From Acinetobacter lwoffii (GTDB taxonomy: Bacteria > Pseudomonadota > Gammaproteobacteria > Pseudomonadales > Moraxellaceae), in the NCBI RefSeq assembly GCF_024129435.1, contig NZ_JAMXXN010000010.1:1-64000 (forward strand): a stretch of DNA of 64,000 bases, read 5' to 3'. The position numbers and the translations under genes were made by a program. The first letter of the stretch is position 1. Every line of letters starts with the position of its first letter. The notes below the pieces were generated by a model. The model searched no databases, was not told where the DNA came from, and saw only the letters and a program-made list of their open reading frames with translations. Shown here piece after piece: positions 11,715 through 20,956 of this stretch.

Positions 11715-11726
11715 AATCCGCCTCTC

Positions 11727-12197
11727 TTAAAGTTTAGCAGCCAGCTGAGTCAGCATGGCATTGTGAGCTTCTGCATCAACTTGCTGGCTAAGAATTTTCT
11801 CAGCACCAGTTACTGCAAGAGCAGCCACTTGTTGACGCAATTCTTCGCGAGCAGCATTGATTTCAGTATCAACAGCTTCTTTAGCCTGTTGACGAATACG
11901 CTCACCTTCAGCCGCAGCTTGGGTACGCGCTTCTTCGATCAATTGTGCACCACGACGGTTCGCTTGTTCGATCAATTGAGCCGCTTGTGCTTTTGCCGCG
12001 TCTAACTCAGCTTTCACTTGTGCTTGCGCATCTGCAAGGTCAGCCTTCGCTTTTTCAGCAGCATTTAAGCCATCAGCGATTTTACGCTGACGTTCACTAA
12101 TCGCATTGATTAGTGGTGGCCATACAAACTTCATGCAGAATGCGACAAAAATCGCAAACGCAATCGCTTGGCCAAACAATGTGAGGTTGATATTCAT
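11727..12197 (-). CDS. atpF: ATP synthase Fo subunit b
   Basis: The b subunit forms the dimeric peripheral stalk that holds F1 still against the membrane rotor. The 156-residue sequence has a single N-terminal membrane helix (about 7-27). A long, charged, Ala/Glu/Gln-rich helix follows, typical of a right-handed coiled coil. Length equals the E. coli b subunit. It sits between atpE and atpH, as expected. Confidence 0.96.
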   Translation of the reverse strand: MNINLTLFGQAIAFAIFVAFCMKFVWPPLINAISERQRKIADGLNAAEKAKADLADAQAQVKAELDAAKAQAAQLIEQANRRGAQLIEEARTQAAAEGERIRQQAKEAVDTEINAAREELRQQVAALAVTGAEKILSQQVDAEAHNAMLTQLAAKL

Positions 12198-12236
12198 TGC
12201 AAATTCCTCAAATAGTGAATTTCGGAATTAAGCTGA

Positions 12237-12491
<255 letters not shown>

Positions 12492-12567
12492 TCAGAGGTT
12501 AGGTTTTATACCAAATTAAGTTAAAAAATTGTGTGCCCAACCATCCGTTGACAGTTAGGCAATACCA

Positions 12568-13446
<879 letters not shown>

Positions 13447-13553
13447 TCACACCTGGTCAATGTCAAAAAACTAATAGAACAAACGAATATCGCGTGCTGC
13501 TTGATATCTCGCCTGCTCCTGAAAAACTTTTCAATTTCTTGTTGTGCTTATAC

Positions 13554-13946
13554 TCATTTTTGTAGACGTGACGCCCAAAACGGAGCGACCCACGACATGG
13601 CTTGAACAAGTATAAAACCACAAAACAACGCCACCGCTGACAACGGTTTAACATTGCTTAAAATTAAAATGAAACCAACAATCACAATGGCAAACTTTCC
13701 CATCAAGCCTTTATACATGTTCGAAAGAACTTGTTTAGACGCGCGGGCTCCTGCTGCTCGAAACGATTGCCACGAAAAATAACAAGTCGCGAGCCAACAT
13801 ACCAGTGCACCTAATGCTGCACTCAAGGCTGCGGTTGAGTCTTTCACGACCCAGCCGATCAAGGCTGAAACAGGGATCATACAGGCTTGCAGGAGGACCA
13901 AAGCTTTCGCTAATCGTCGGTCAATCAAGCGACTAGTTCGGCTCAT
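13554..13946 (-). CDS. atpI: ATP synthase accessory protein AtpI
   Basis: AtpI is a small membrane protein encoded first in many atp operons and thought to help assemble the c ring. The 130-residue protein has four hydrophobic segments and begins with a short basic stretch (RLIDRRLAK). Its placement as first gene, 110 bp before atpB, supports the call more than its poorly conserved sequence does. Confidence 0.9.
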   Translation of the reverse strand: MSRTSRLIDRRLAKALVLLQACMIPVSALIGWVVKDSTAALSAALGALVCWLATCYFSWQSFRAAGARASKQVLSNMYKGLMGKFAIVIVGFILILSNVKPLSAVALFCGFILVQAMSWVAPFWASRLQK

Positions 13947-14010
13947 TATTTATTCACTCACAGCAATCATGCTTGACAAGTTTAACAGGTGATTATTTTT
14001 AATCGCAGGC

Positions 14011-14039
14011 ATTATAGAGTTACACCCCTGAACATGCAA
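14011..14039 (-). promoter_or_regulatory. Probable promoter of the atp operon
   Basis: On the minus strand a perfect TATAAT (14016-14011) is preceded after 17 bases by TTGCAT (14039-14034). This is about 65 bp before the atpI start. The -10 is strong and the -35 modest, and it is the only good sigma-70 pair I see in the spacer. Confidence 0.55.
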
Positions 14040-14120
14040 TCTTTTCCCGACCTTAGTCGTGTTTTTTTAAATCGGGTCACTGCTGTTAAACTAATCAAAA
14101 TCTGTCTATTTTTTAAATCA

Positions 14121-14957
14121 TTAGCGTGCATTTAGTACACATTTCTGGGTTTCTGTGGCCAATTGCTGCCAAGCCTGCACAAAGTCCCCTGCCCCGCTCA
14201 TGCTTTCATCGACATGCTGGAACAGTACCGGATTGAGTTTGCGGTACTGGTTTTCACTGGCATGACCTTCGGCCAGCAGGCACATTTTGCGCTGTGGACG
14301 ATGATCCTGTAAAAACTTGATTTGCGCCACGGTTGGCGAAACATGCGGCTCATCGGTCAATGCCCCCATGAATTTTAAATTTAACGGGCGTTCCAGATAC
14401 TGGTAGGCATCGTGATAAGACCAATAGGGTTTGGCTTTGTTGCTTGAACTATAACGCTGGGCCGTAGCAAACATATTTTGTGCAAAGTCACGGGCATTTT
14501 TCCAGTAGCGTTCACGATGCTCCGGCAGTTGCTGCGAACGTAGCGCCGCAATAAAGAAACCTATCCGTACCGCATTATTCGGATCGAGCCAGACATGCGT
14601 GTCTACCGTATTTTTTAAGGCCTCGCCACGCGGATTACGCATCGGCAAGGTAGTCAAAATTCCGGAGTCTAAAAGTGCGATACCTTTATTACTTTCATTC
14701 AGCACTTTCGCCAAGGGTGCTTCATGCGCCTGCCCCAACCAGATCACCAGTCCTGCATCCTGAATAGTTTTTCGATGCGCCGGAGTCAGACTCACATCAT
14801 GTCCACTTTGGTTAGCCAGTAATAAAGTCGGCTGTTCCACACCCTGGGTAATTTTCTTGGCAATCAGATAGATCGGCTGCGTAGACACCACCAGACTTTG
14901 TGACCAACTGAGTGTGCTGAACAGCGCCAGCAGACTGATTGCAAGGAGACGGAACAT
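14121..14957 (-). CDS. znuA: Zinc ABC transporter substrate-binding protein
   Basis: ZnuA captures zinc in the periplasm and hands it to the ZnuBC importer. The 278-residue protein has a signal peptide (about 1-19). Its likely zinc-ligand histidines are His53 (SGHD), His121 (THVWLDP) and His182 (YHDAYQYLE). Unusually, it lacks the His/Asp-rich loop that many ZnuA proteins carry just before the THVWLDP motif; here that segment is short (RNPRGEALKNTVD). It diverges from zur-znuCB across a spacer holding a Zur palindrome, so zinc repression is expected. Confidence 0.93.
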   Translation of the reverse strand: MFRLLAISLLALFSTLSWSQSLVVSTQPIYLIAKKITQGVEQPTLLLANQSGHDVSLTPAHRKTIQDAGLVIWLGQAHEAPLAKVLNESNKGIALLDSGILTTLPMRNPRGEALKNTVDTHVWLDPNNAVRIGFFIAALRSQQLPEHRERYWKNARDFAQNMFATAQRYSSSNKAKPYWSYHDAYQYLERPLNLKFMGALTDEPHVSPTVAQIKFLQDHRPQRKMCLLAEGHASENQYRKLNPVLFQHVDESMSGAGDFVQAWQQLATETQKCVLNAR

Positions 14958-14993
14958 GAGTAGAAATCACTTAAAAACGATAAAATCAGGAAG

Positions 14994-15008
14994 TGTTATA
15001 ATATAACA
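14994..15008. promoter_or_regulatory. Zur box (zinc-responsive operator)
   Basis: TGTTATA-A-TATAACA is a perfect inverted repeat with a one-base centre. It matches the gammaproteobacterial Zur consensus core TGTTATANTATAACA. It lies in the divergent znuA/zur spacer, so one Zur dimer pair could repress znuA and autoregulate zur-znuCB. Confidence 0.88.
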
Positions 15009-15103
15009 AAAATACAAAAATACCTATGCCCAATCGAAACTCAGAACGCTTCATGTTAAGATTTGAAATCTATTAATTTTCAGTTTCGCACTTGAGGTGA
15101 ACT

Positions 15104-15601
15104 ATGGGTTCCTGTTCGCACGAACACCACAACGCATTGCACGGCGTGCACGACCATCCCAATGTCGCACAACGTCTTGCTGAAGCGGAAAGTCTTTGTG
15201 CAGCAAGCGGCGCACGCCTTACACCTTTACGTAAAGAAGTGCTGGAACTCATTCTGAATGCGCATGGCCCGATGGGCGCCTATGATCTGCTGGCACAAAT
15301 GAAAAATGCCAGTGATCGTCCTGCAGCCCCACCAACGGTGTATCGCACTCTGGATTTTTTATTAAGCAAAGGGCTGATTCATCGCCTGACCTCGATCAAT
15401 GCCTATATTCCCTGTTGCCATCCGCGTGAAGGTCATCAGGCTGCTTTTTTAATCTGCACCGAATGTAAAGCCGTGAAAGAAGCGTCGGCTCAGGGCCTGC
15501 TCGATCAACTCGATGCACTGGCCAGCTCGGACGACTTCGCGGCACATCACAGCATTATCGAAATTTCAGGAATTTGTCAGCAGTGCCGCAACAAAGCTTA
15601 A
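15104..15601 (+). CDS. zur: Zinc uptake regulator Zur (Fur family)
   Basis: Zur represses zinc-uptake genes when cytoplasmic zinc is sufficient. The 165-residue protein has the Fur-type winged helix (about 35-95, with PPTVYRTLDFLLSKGL). Two CxxC pairs that bind structural zinc are at Cys118/121 and Cys158/161. A His-rich N-terminal tail (residues 6-18, six His) precedes the fold, which is unusual for Fur-type proteins and may sense or buffer zinc. Its 3' end overlaps the predicted start of znuC. The Zur box lies about 95 bp upstream. Confidence 0.94.
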   Translation: MGSCSHEHHNALHGVHDHPNVAQRLAEAESLCAASGARLTPLRKEVLELILNAHGPMGAYDLLAQMKNASDRPAAPPTVYRTLDFLLSKGLIHRLTSINAYIPCCHPREGHQAAFLICTECKAVKEASAQGLLDQLDALASSDDFAAHHSIIEISGICQQCRNKA

Positions 15602-16365
15602 GTGCCTCTCCCCTGATTCAGCTCTCCAAGATCTGGGTCAAAATCGATGAGCGCGATATCTTAAAAGCCATTGATTTCTCGTTACAAGAGAAAGAAATTG
15701 TCACATTGATTGGGCCCAATGGTGCTGGTAAATCGACCTTAATTAAAGTCATACTGGGCATTTTGAAACCGCGATCAGGTGAAATCAAAACTGCGCGCAA
15801 GCTCAAATTTTCTTATGTGCCACAGAAATTTAATCCCTCACATAGCTTGCCGCTACGGGTAAAAGATTTATTAGCACTAGAAAAATGCCCGTCCCAGATT
15901 AAAACCGAAATTATTCGCGATACCGGCATTAGTAAACTGCAAGATTCTAAAGTTCAGCAGTTGTCTGGCGGTGAGCGTCAGCGGGTGCTATTGGCTCGCG
16001 CCTTATTACGCCAACCGGACATTTTAGTTCTCGATGAACCGATGCAGGGTCTAGACATCCAGTCCGAAGCTGAACTGTATGAATATGTGCGTAACTTGCC
16101 GGAAAAATATGGCTGTGCCGTACTGATGGTTTCACATGACCTGCAATGGGTGATGCAAGGTACGACTCGTGTGGTCTGCTTAAACAAACATATTTGTTGT
16201 AGCGGCCTGCCAGAAAGCGTGCAGCAACATCCGGAATACCAGGCAATTTTTGGCACTAACCGGGTGTTCTATCAGCATCATCATGATCATTGCGCACATG
16301 GTGATTCTGCCACCCCCTGTCAGCATGACTCACGTCCTCATATTCACCCCGAGCCGGAAGCTTAA
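15574..16365 (+). CDS. znuC: Zinc ABC transporter ATP-binding protein
   Basis: ZnuC powers zinc import through ZnuB. Motifs are Walker A GPNGAGKS (47-54), the signature LSGGE (130-134), Walker B LVLDEP (151-156) and the switch motif SHD (187-189). The C-terminal tail (about 235-258) is rich in His and Cys and could bind zinc. No ATG is available at the 5' end. Candidates are TTG at 15574 (used here, overlapping zur by 28 bases) and GTG at 15583; AGGA at 15568-15571 fits the GTG better. Either way the gene is translationally entangled with zur. Confidence 0.92.
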   Translation: MSAVPQQSLSASPLIQLSKIWVKIDERDILKAIDFSLQEKEIVTLIGPNGAGKSTLIKVILGILKPRSGEIKTARKLKFSYVPQKFNPSHSLPLRVKDLLALEKCPSQIKTEIIRDTGISKLQDSKVQQLSGGERQRVLLARALLRQPDILVLDEPMQGLDIQSEAELYEYVRNLPEKYGCAVLMVSHDLQWVMQGTTRVVCLNKHICCSGLPESVQQHPEYQAIFGTNRVFYQHHHDHCAHGDSATPCQHDSRPHIHPEPEA

Positions 16366-16368
16366 ACC

Positions 16369-17169
16369 ATGATGGATTGGTTACAACTCCTTTTACCTGC
16401 ATGGATCATGGGTACGCTATTGGTATTTCTGACTGCCCCATTGGGCTGTCTCATGCTCTGGCGACGTATGTCATTTTTTGCTGACACTATGGCACACGGT
16501 ACTTTACTCGGTGTTGCCATTGCTGGGGCTTTAAGTTTACCGCTGTGGATGGGAGTCACTTTTATTGCCTTATTATTGGTAGGGATTTTGTGGGTACTGC
16601 ATGATCCGCGCCTGCCGAATGATGCCTTGCTGGCGCTGTGTTCAGCAACACTGCTTTGCTCAGGTCTATTGTTCATTCAGCATTTACCGAGTTTAAGACC
16701 GGAACTTCTCAGCTATCTATTTGGTGATCTACTGACGATTTCCTGGGCGGACTTACCCACCTTTGCTATCGTGATTATTCTGGCCTTAGCCGTTCTCTAT
16801 AAAAGCTGGCAAGCGCAGATTCAAATCGCAATTGATCCGGACATGGCGGTCAGTGAAGGTGTAAATGCCAAATGGCAACGCCTGATCTTTATGTTGTTAT
16901 TGGCATTGTTTACCGTGCTTGCGCTGAAAGCAGTCGGTTCACTCTTGATGGGGGCATTACTGGTGATCCCTGCCCTGACCGCACGACTCCTTGCACACTC
17001 ACCCAAACAAATGGTGATCTGGGCATTCGTGATTGCGCAAATTGGGGTGACCGTGGGCCTATGGTCGAGTGCCGGTCTCAATACTTCGACTGGTTTAACC
17101 ATTGTACTGACCATGGCGGTGCTATTTGCACTGATCTTCTGTGTGCAGAAGTTTAAAAAGCTGAATTAA
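16369..17169 (+). CDS. znuB: Zinc ABC transporter permease
   Basis: ZnuB is the membrane channel of the high-affinity zinc importer. The 266-residue protein is almost wholly hydrophobic, with about seven or eight membrane segments of the ABC-3 metal permease family. It includes the FADTMAHGTLLGVA and GSLLMGALLVIPALTARLL blocks. It starts 3 bases after znuC, completing the zur-znuC-znuB operon. Confidence 0.94.
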   Translation: MMDWLQLLLPAWIMGTLLVFLTAPLGCLMLWRRMSFFADTMAHGTLLGVAIAGALSLPLWMGVTFIALLLVGILWVLHDPRLPNDALLALCSATLLCSGLLFIQHLPSLRPELLSYLFGDLLTISWADLPTFAIVIILALAVLYKSWQAQIQIAIDPDMAVSEGVNAKWQRLIFMLLLALFTVLALKAVGSLLMGALLVIPALTARLLAHSPKQMVIWAFVIAQIGVTVGLWSSAGLNTSTGLTIVLTMAVLFALIFCVQKFKKLN

Positions 17170-17212
17170 TCTTTCTGTTAAATCATTATGATTTTCTAAT
17201 GATCTATTCCGC

Positions 17213-17233
17213 CTCTCTCCTTTAAGGAGAGAG
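17213..17233. terminator. Perfect hairpin between znuB and a convergent exporter gene
   Basis: CTCTCTCCTT (17213-17222) and AAGGAGAGAG (17224-17233) are perfect inverted arms with a one-base centre. There is no T tract. It may be a terminator for the convergent genes, or a member of a dispersed palindromic repeat family. Confidence 0.45.
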
Positions 17234-17243
17234 CAAAGACTCT

Positions 17244-17864
17244 TTATTGATGCACCAAACTCAATAAAAATGCAGCGCCGGCAAATAACCCGGCAAAAGT
17301 CCGGTTCATGACTTTTTGTTGTTTCGGCGATCTAAGCAGCCTTAAAACTTTAGCAGCCAATCCGGTATAACCCGCCATCACAATCAGATCAATCGTCACC
17401 ATTGTCGCAGCCATAATCAAATACTGAATCCATTGTGGCTTAGACAAATCCAGAAATTGCGGCAAGACGGCCAGTAAAAATACGATGGCTTTAGGATTAG
17501 TGATATTAACCAAGAAACCATGCAGTACCAATTTCCCTCTCGATTTTCGCGCCAATTCATGTTTAATTTCGATAGATTGTACAGGTGCTTTCCATTGCAA
17601 AATAGCCAAATACAATAAATAGCCGACACCAAACCATTTCACCACTAAAAATGCCCATGGGGTTGTCGCAAACAAAACTCCCACGCCTGCTGCAACCACT
17701 GCAATCTGTACCAGTAAAGCCAGTTGCAGACCCAGCGCATTCCAGTAACCATGCCGAAAACCATAATTCAATCCGCTCGACATCGATGCAATTGCACCAG
17801 CACCCGGAGAGACACTAATCACCCAGCAGGCCAACATATAGGCAAACCACATTTGATAGGACAT
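17244..17864 (-). CDS. LysE/RhtB family amino-acid exporter
   Basis: Members of this family export amino acids or derivatives such as homoserine, threonine or lysine. The 206-residue protein has about six membrane segments. Family marks are the N-terminal SPGAGAI motif and the central NITNPKAIVFLLAVLPQF block. It stands alone and is convergent with znuB. The substrate cannot be predicted. A second, more distant family member is at 38688-39281. Confidence 0.88.
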   Translation of the reverse strand: MSYQMWFAYMLACWVISVSPGAGAIASMSSGLNYGFRHGYWNALGLQLALLVQIAVVAAGVGVLFATTPWAFLVVKWFGVGYLLYLAILQWKAPVQSIEIKHELARKSRGKLVLHGFLVNITNPKAIVFLLAVLPQFLDLSKPQWIQYLIMAATMVTIDLIVMAGYTGLAAKVLRLLRSPKQQKVMNRTFAGLFAGAAFLLSLVHQ

Positions 17865-18024
17865 GAATATTTAACTCAGCAAAACTTGCCCAATATTATA
17901 TGAATTTTCCAATAAAATCAGGCTAAAAACCTGCTTAAATATAAGGCATTGCACTATTCACTCTGTCTAGCTTCAGGCACAATATGTACATTAAAAACAG
18001 GATCTATCCTTACAGGAGCCATGA

Positions 18025-18945
18025 ATGACAGCCCAATCGGTAATCTTGCCACTTCCTTCAGATCATGCCCGTTTTATTGTTTTACGTCTTAAAGATTTGA
18101 GTATTGAACAATTAAAAGAACAACTCGAACATCTTTTTACTTCGCGTGATCGTCTTATTACGCAACATCCTCAAGCACAAATTAAAACGGCAGTGGCTTT
18201 TGGTCCTGAACTGTGGGCAAAACTTTATGATCAAGCTCCTGCAGGCTTTAAACAGCTTGAGCCCATTCATGGTTCATTTGAAATGCCAGTGGTTCCGGCA
18301 GATATGATCATTCATATTGCCAGTGCCCGTGCTGATATCTGTTTTGCGCTCAGTCAGGCTTTTTTTGAAGGCATTCAGGTTCAGGTTCAGGTGCTGGATG
18401 AGCGGGTTTGCTTCCGCTATTTTGATGGTCGTGACATAACTGGCTTTATTGATGGAACTGAAAATCCGCAATTCCCGGATGATCGTGCTGAAGTCGCATT
18501 ATTAGGTGAAGATTCAGGTATTTTCCAAGATGGTTCATTTATTTTTGCCCAACGTTACGCGCATAACCTGGAAAAATGGAAAAAGCTAAAAGTTGATACT
18601 CAGGAACAGGTTATGGGTCGTACCAAGCTTGAATCGATTGAGCTGGATGATGAAGTCAAACCTGAAAATGCGCACGTGTCACGTACTGTAGTGGAAGATG
18701 AAGAAGGCGAAGAAATGGAAATCCTACGTCATTCTCTGCCTTATGGTGATGGACGTGGTGACCAGGGTCTATTCTTTATTGCCTACACCAAAGACCTTAC
18801 GATTATCGATGCTATGTTAGAACGTATGTTTGGTACCTCTGGCGATGGAATTCATGATCGTCTGCTTCATTTCGTAACACCTCTAGATGGTGCCTATTAC
18901 TTTGCACCGAGTGAGGAGTTGCTGGAAGAGGTTTTGGAAGGGTGA
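18025..18945 (+). CDS. DyP-type heme peroxidase
   Basis: DyP peroxidases use H2O2 to oxidise dyes and other bulky substrates; the YfeX-like group has also been tied to porphyrin chemistry. The 306-residue protein has the hallmark GFIDGTENP (140-148, catalytic Asp143). His217 in NAHVSR is the likely proximal heme ligand, and Arg235 is the expected distal arginine. No signal peptide is seen, so it should be cytosolic. A ribosome site (AGGAG) precedes the ATG. It is monocistronic and ends at a hairpin. Confidence 0.92.
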   Translation: MTAQSVILPLPSDHARFIVLRLKDLSIEQLKEQLEHLFTSRDRLITQHPQAQIKTAVAFGPELWAKLYDQAPAGFKQLEPIHGSFEMPVVPADMIIHIASARADICFALSQAFFEGIQVQVQVLDERVCFRYFDGRDITGFIDGTENPQFPDDRAEVALLGEDSGIFQDGSFIFAQRYAHNLEKWKKLKVDTQEQVMGRTKLESIELDDEVKPENAHVSRTVVEDEEGEEMEILRHSLPYGDGRGDQGLFFIAYTKDLTIIDAMLERMFGTSGDGIHDRLLHFVTPLDGAYYFAPSEELLEEVLEG

Positions 18946-18948
18946 GTT

Positions 18949-18967
18949 AAGGGAGTATAACTCCCTT
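18949..18967 (+). terminator. Terminator after the DyP peroxidase gene
   Basis: AAGGGAG (18949-18955) pairs with CTCCCTT (18961-18967) around TATAA, followed by a T-rich TTCTTATAT. Confidence 0.65.
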
Positions 18968-19020
18968 TCTTATATAAATTAAATTTGGCTTAAATTACTA
19001 TTAAGTCCTTCATATATTAT

Positions 19021-19383
19021 TTAATACCTCTCTAAATATATAATTCTTTTTTGCGTCATCTCAATTTGGCAGATCATTGCATCAAAATGGCTTTCTCTAC
19101 CATAGTTCTCTTCATCTGCAATACATATTTCTTCTTTTAATTGAATCCACTTTTTTTGAGAACTTTGTAACTTAATTTTTTCAACCTTTGATAAACCTAA
19201 TATTTTTTTCTGATATAAATTATTTAATTTTCGATCATATTTTTTATAATCTTCCACATAGCAATTCATAATATCGTTAAAAACAACACTGTGAGGAATA
19301 CATTGGGCTTCGTTAGCATTGGTGCATGCTGTTGTAATCATTAATATTAAAAAAACAATTAATTTATTATTTATAACAATCAC
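19021..19383 (-). CDS. LprI/DUF1311-like envelope protein, probable immunity protein of the adjacent lysozyme effector
   Basis: This 120-residue protein has an N-terminal signal, possibly lipidated at Cys20 although its lipobox is weak. The mature domain has the LprI/DUF1311 pattern: an N-terminal NC...Y...L..LY, a QKKWIQ block, and paired cysteines. LprI proteins inhibit lysozyme, which fits a periplasmic antidote to the neighbouring cell-wall hydrolase. The start is GTG at 19383, inside the end of the effector gene (17-base overlap), with AGAGGA 8 bases upstream, so the two genes are probably translationally coupled. The immunity role is inferred from family, location and overlap. Confidence 0.78.
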   Translation of the reverse strand: MIVINNKLIVFLILMITTACTNANEAQCIPHSVVFNDIMNCYVEDYKKYDRKLNNLYQKKILGLSKVEKIKLQSSQKKWIQLKEEICIADEENYGRESHFDAMICQIEMTQKRIIYLERY

Positions 19384-20956
19384 ATTTTAATCCTCTTTCA
19401 AATATCTCTGCTTCTTCTCGTCGACGCTTTCCTACTCCACTATTTCCTTTAGGACCAGTTTTATTCCATAGCTTCGACATATCTCTAAAAATATCTGGTA
19501 TTTTTTCTATTTCGTTACTTTCAAAAGCCTCCTTAATTTGACGCATATGCTTTCGAGTAACATTTCCCTTTCTATCACTTAAACTCGGTCCACGATTAAA
19601 GACTAATGATAGTAAGACCCCTTGACAATGAGGATGAAGTTCAAGTGTTTTTGGATAAATAGAAAGAACTTGTTTTGCGTATCTAGTTTTTAAGGCTGTA
19701 GCTAAATATAATGCCTTTTCTTTCGAAATTCTTATATCCGCTAATTTAGGAATCAATGCTGCAGCGGAATATCCACTCTTGCCCTGTGCCTCTAATAACC
19801 TTGCAATTTGCCCAGAAGTATAAAATGGAGATAGATCTTCCTTAATTTGAGATTTTGATTGTTGTCCCAAGTCATACCCTATTCCTAATGTAACACCACT
19901 TGAGCTATCTCCTGGATGATATGGTTTCGACTCATATCTTTCAAACTCTAAAATCTTTTTCCAAGTCTCCATTGATATAACATATGGGCCTGGTGTAGTC
20001 ATAAAAGAGAGCGTCTCTACAGTACATTTGTCAGAACACTTAGTATTTTCAATCATTTTATCAATACTATGTTTACCCTCTACAGTACTCCCTTTAATTA
20101 GATCTACATCTAATTTCATTTTTATGGCATCTTCTTTAATCCTTTTTACCACATGAGTTTTCGGTTCCAAGGGATTACCATCAGGTTTAAATACCGTGAT
20201 CTGGATTTTTTCTCCAATCATGCTTGGAAATGAAAATTTACCATCAGAGGTATTTGAAATTTTTGTTATCTTATTTCCTAGATAAAGTATCTCGATCTTT
20301 GTATTTTCAACGATATAATTATTTCCTTCTCTATCTAGAAGTTGGATATTTGATTCACTTTTAAAGTTTTCGCAGGGTTCGTCTAGTTTAATTATTTGTG
20401 GTATTTGAGAGCCATGCTCAGAGTTAACAGCACCTTTTAGAGCAAACTCATCATTTGAAGTCAAAACTAGAATTTCAATATCTCGATTAGGTGAAGATAC
20501 CACCTCTACAATGCCCTGCTCATTGGTATGACGTTCAAATGAACTTTGTTTTCCTTTAGGGCGAGATTTTACCGGGAAACTCGTTAATATTTTCTCATTG
20601 CAGTCTATTATTTTAAATAAAGTCGTAACTATACCTTTTGTAGTAGGCATCACTTTTTCTTTATGATACTCCTCTATACTTTTAGGCAAGGATACTTTTA
20701 CAGGATTCTTTCTAGAAGAAATGATTGAAGAATCAATCGTTTTAATAACGATATAATCTTCCACATTAGGTGGCTTAGCTAAAATTTCCACAGTTCGATT
20801 TGGTGAACCCTGAAATATAAATAAACCATCTTTATCTGTTTTATTTGTATTTTCTCTCGATGAACCTTTATAGCGTGATTTAACTTTTAAATTAATGACA
20901 TATTTTCCTGAAGCATCATAAATTTTTGATGTTATGGTAACTAAATTGCTCATCAT
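19367..20956 (-). CDS. Probable type VI secretion effector: tandem beta-domains plus lysozyme-like domain
   Basis: This is a 529-residue protein. Residues about 7-90, 110-195 and 203-285 look like three tandem beta-sandwich (carboxypeptidase-regulatory-like) domains; the first two are plainly duplicated (VKSR.KG...SPNR..EIL). A C-terminal domain (about 325-520) resembles phage-type lysozymes: Glu339, Asp350 and Thr356 align with Glu11, Asp20 and Thr26 of T4 lysozyme, followed by GIGYD. It should cut peptidoglycan. There is no signal peptide, so delivery by the T6SS is expected. Its start overlaps the vgrG stop (ATGA) and its end overlaps the immunity gene. It is far more AT-rich than the 5' two-thirds of vgrG. 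Confidence 0.8.
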   Translation of the reverse strand: MMSNLVTITSKIYDASGKYVINLKVKSRYKGSSRENTNKTDKDGLFIFQGSPNRTVEILAKPPNVEDYIVIKTIDSSIISSRKNPVKVSLPKSIEEYHKEKVMPTTKGIVTTLFKIIDCNEKILTSFPVKSRPKGKQSSFERHTNEQGIVEVVSSPNRDIEILVLTSNDEFALKGAVNSEHGSQIPQIIKLDEPCENFKSESNIQLLDREGNNYIVENTKIEILYLGNKITKISNTSDGKFSFPSMIGEKIQITVFKPDGNPLEPKTHVVKRIKEDAIKMKLDVDLIKGSTVEGKHSIDKMIENTKCSDKCTVETLSFMTTPGPYVISMETWKKILEFERYESKPYHPGDSSSGVTLGIGYDLGQQSKSQIKEDLSPFYTSGQIARLLEAQGKSGYSAAALIPKLADIRISKEKALYLATALKTRYAKQVLSIYPKTLELHPHCQGVLLSLVFNRGPSLSDRKGNVTRKHMRQIKEAFESNEIEKIPDIFRDMSKLWNKTGPKGNSGVGKRRREEAEIFERGLKCDCYK

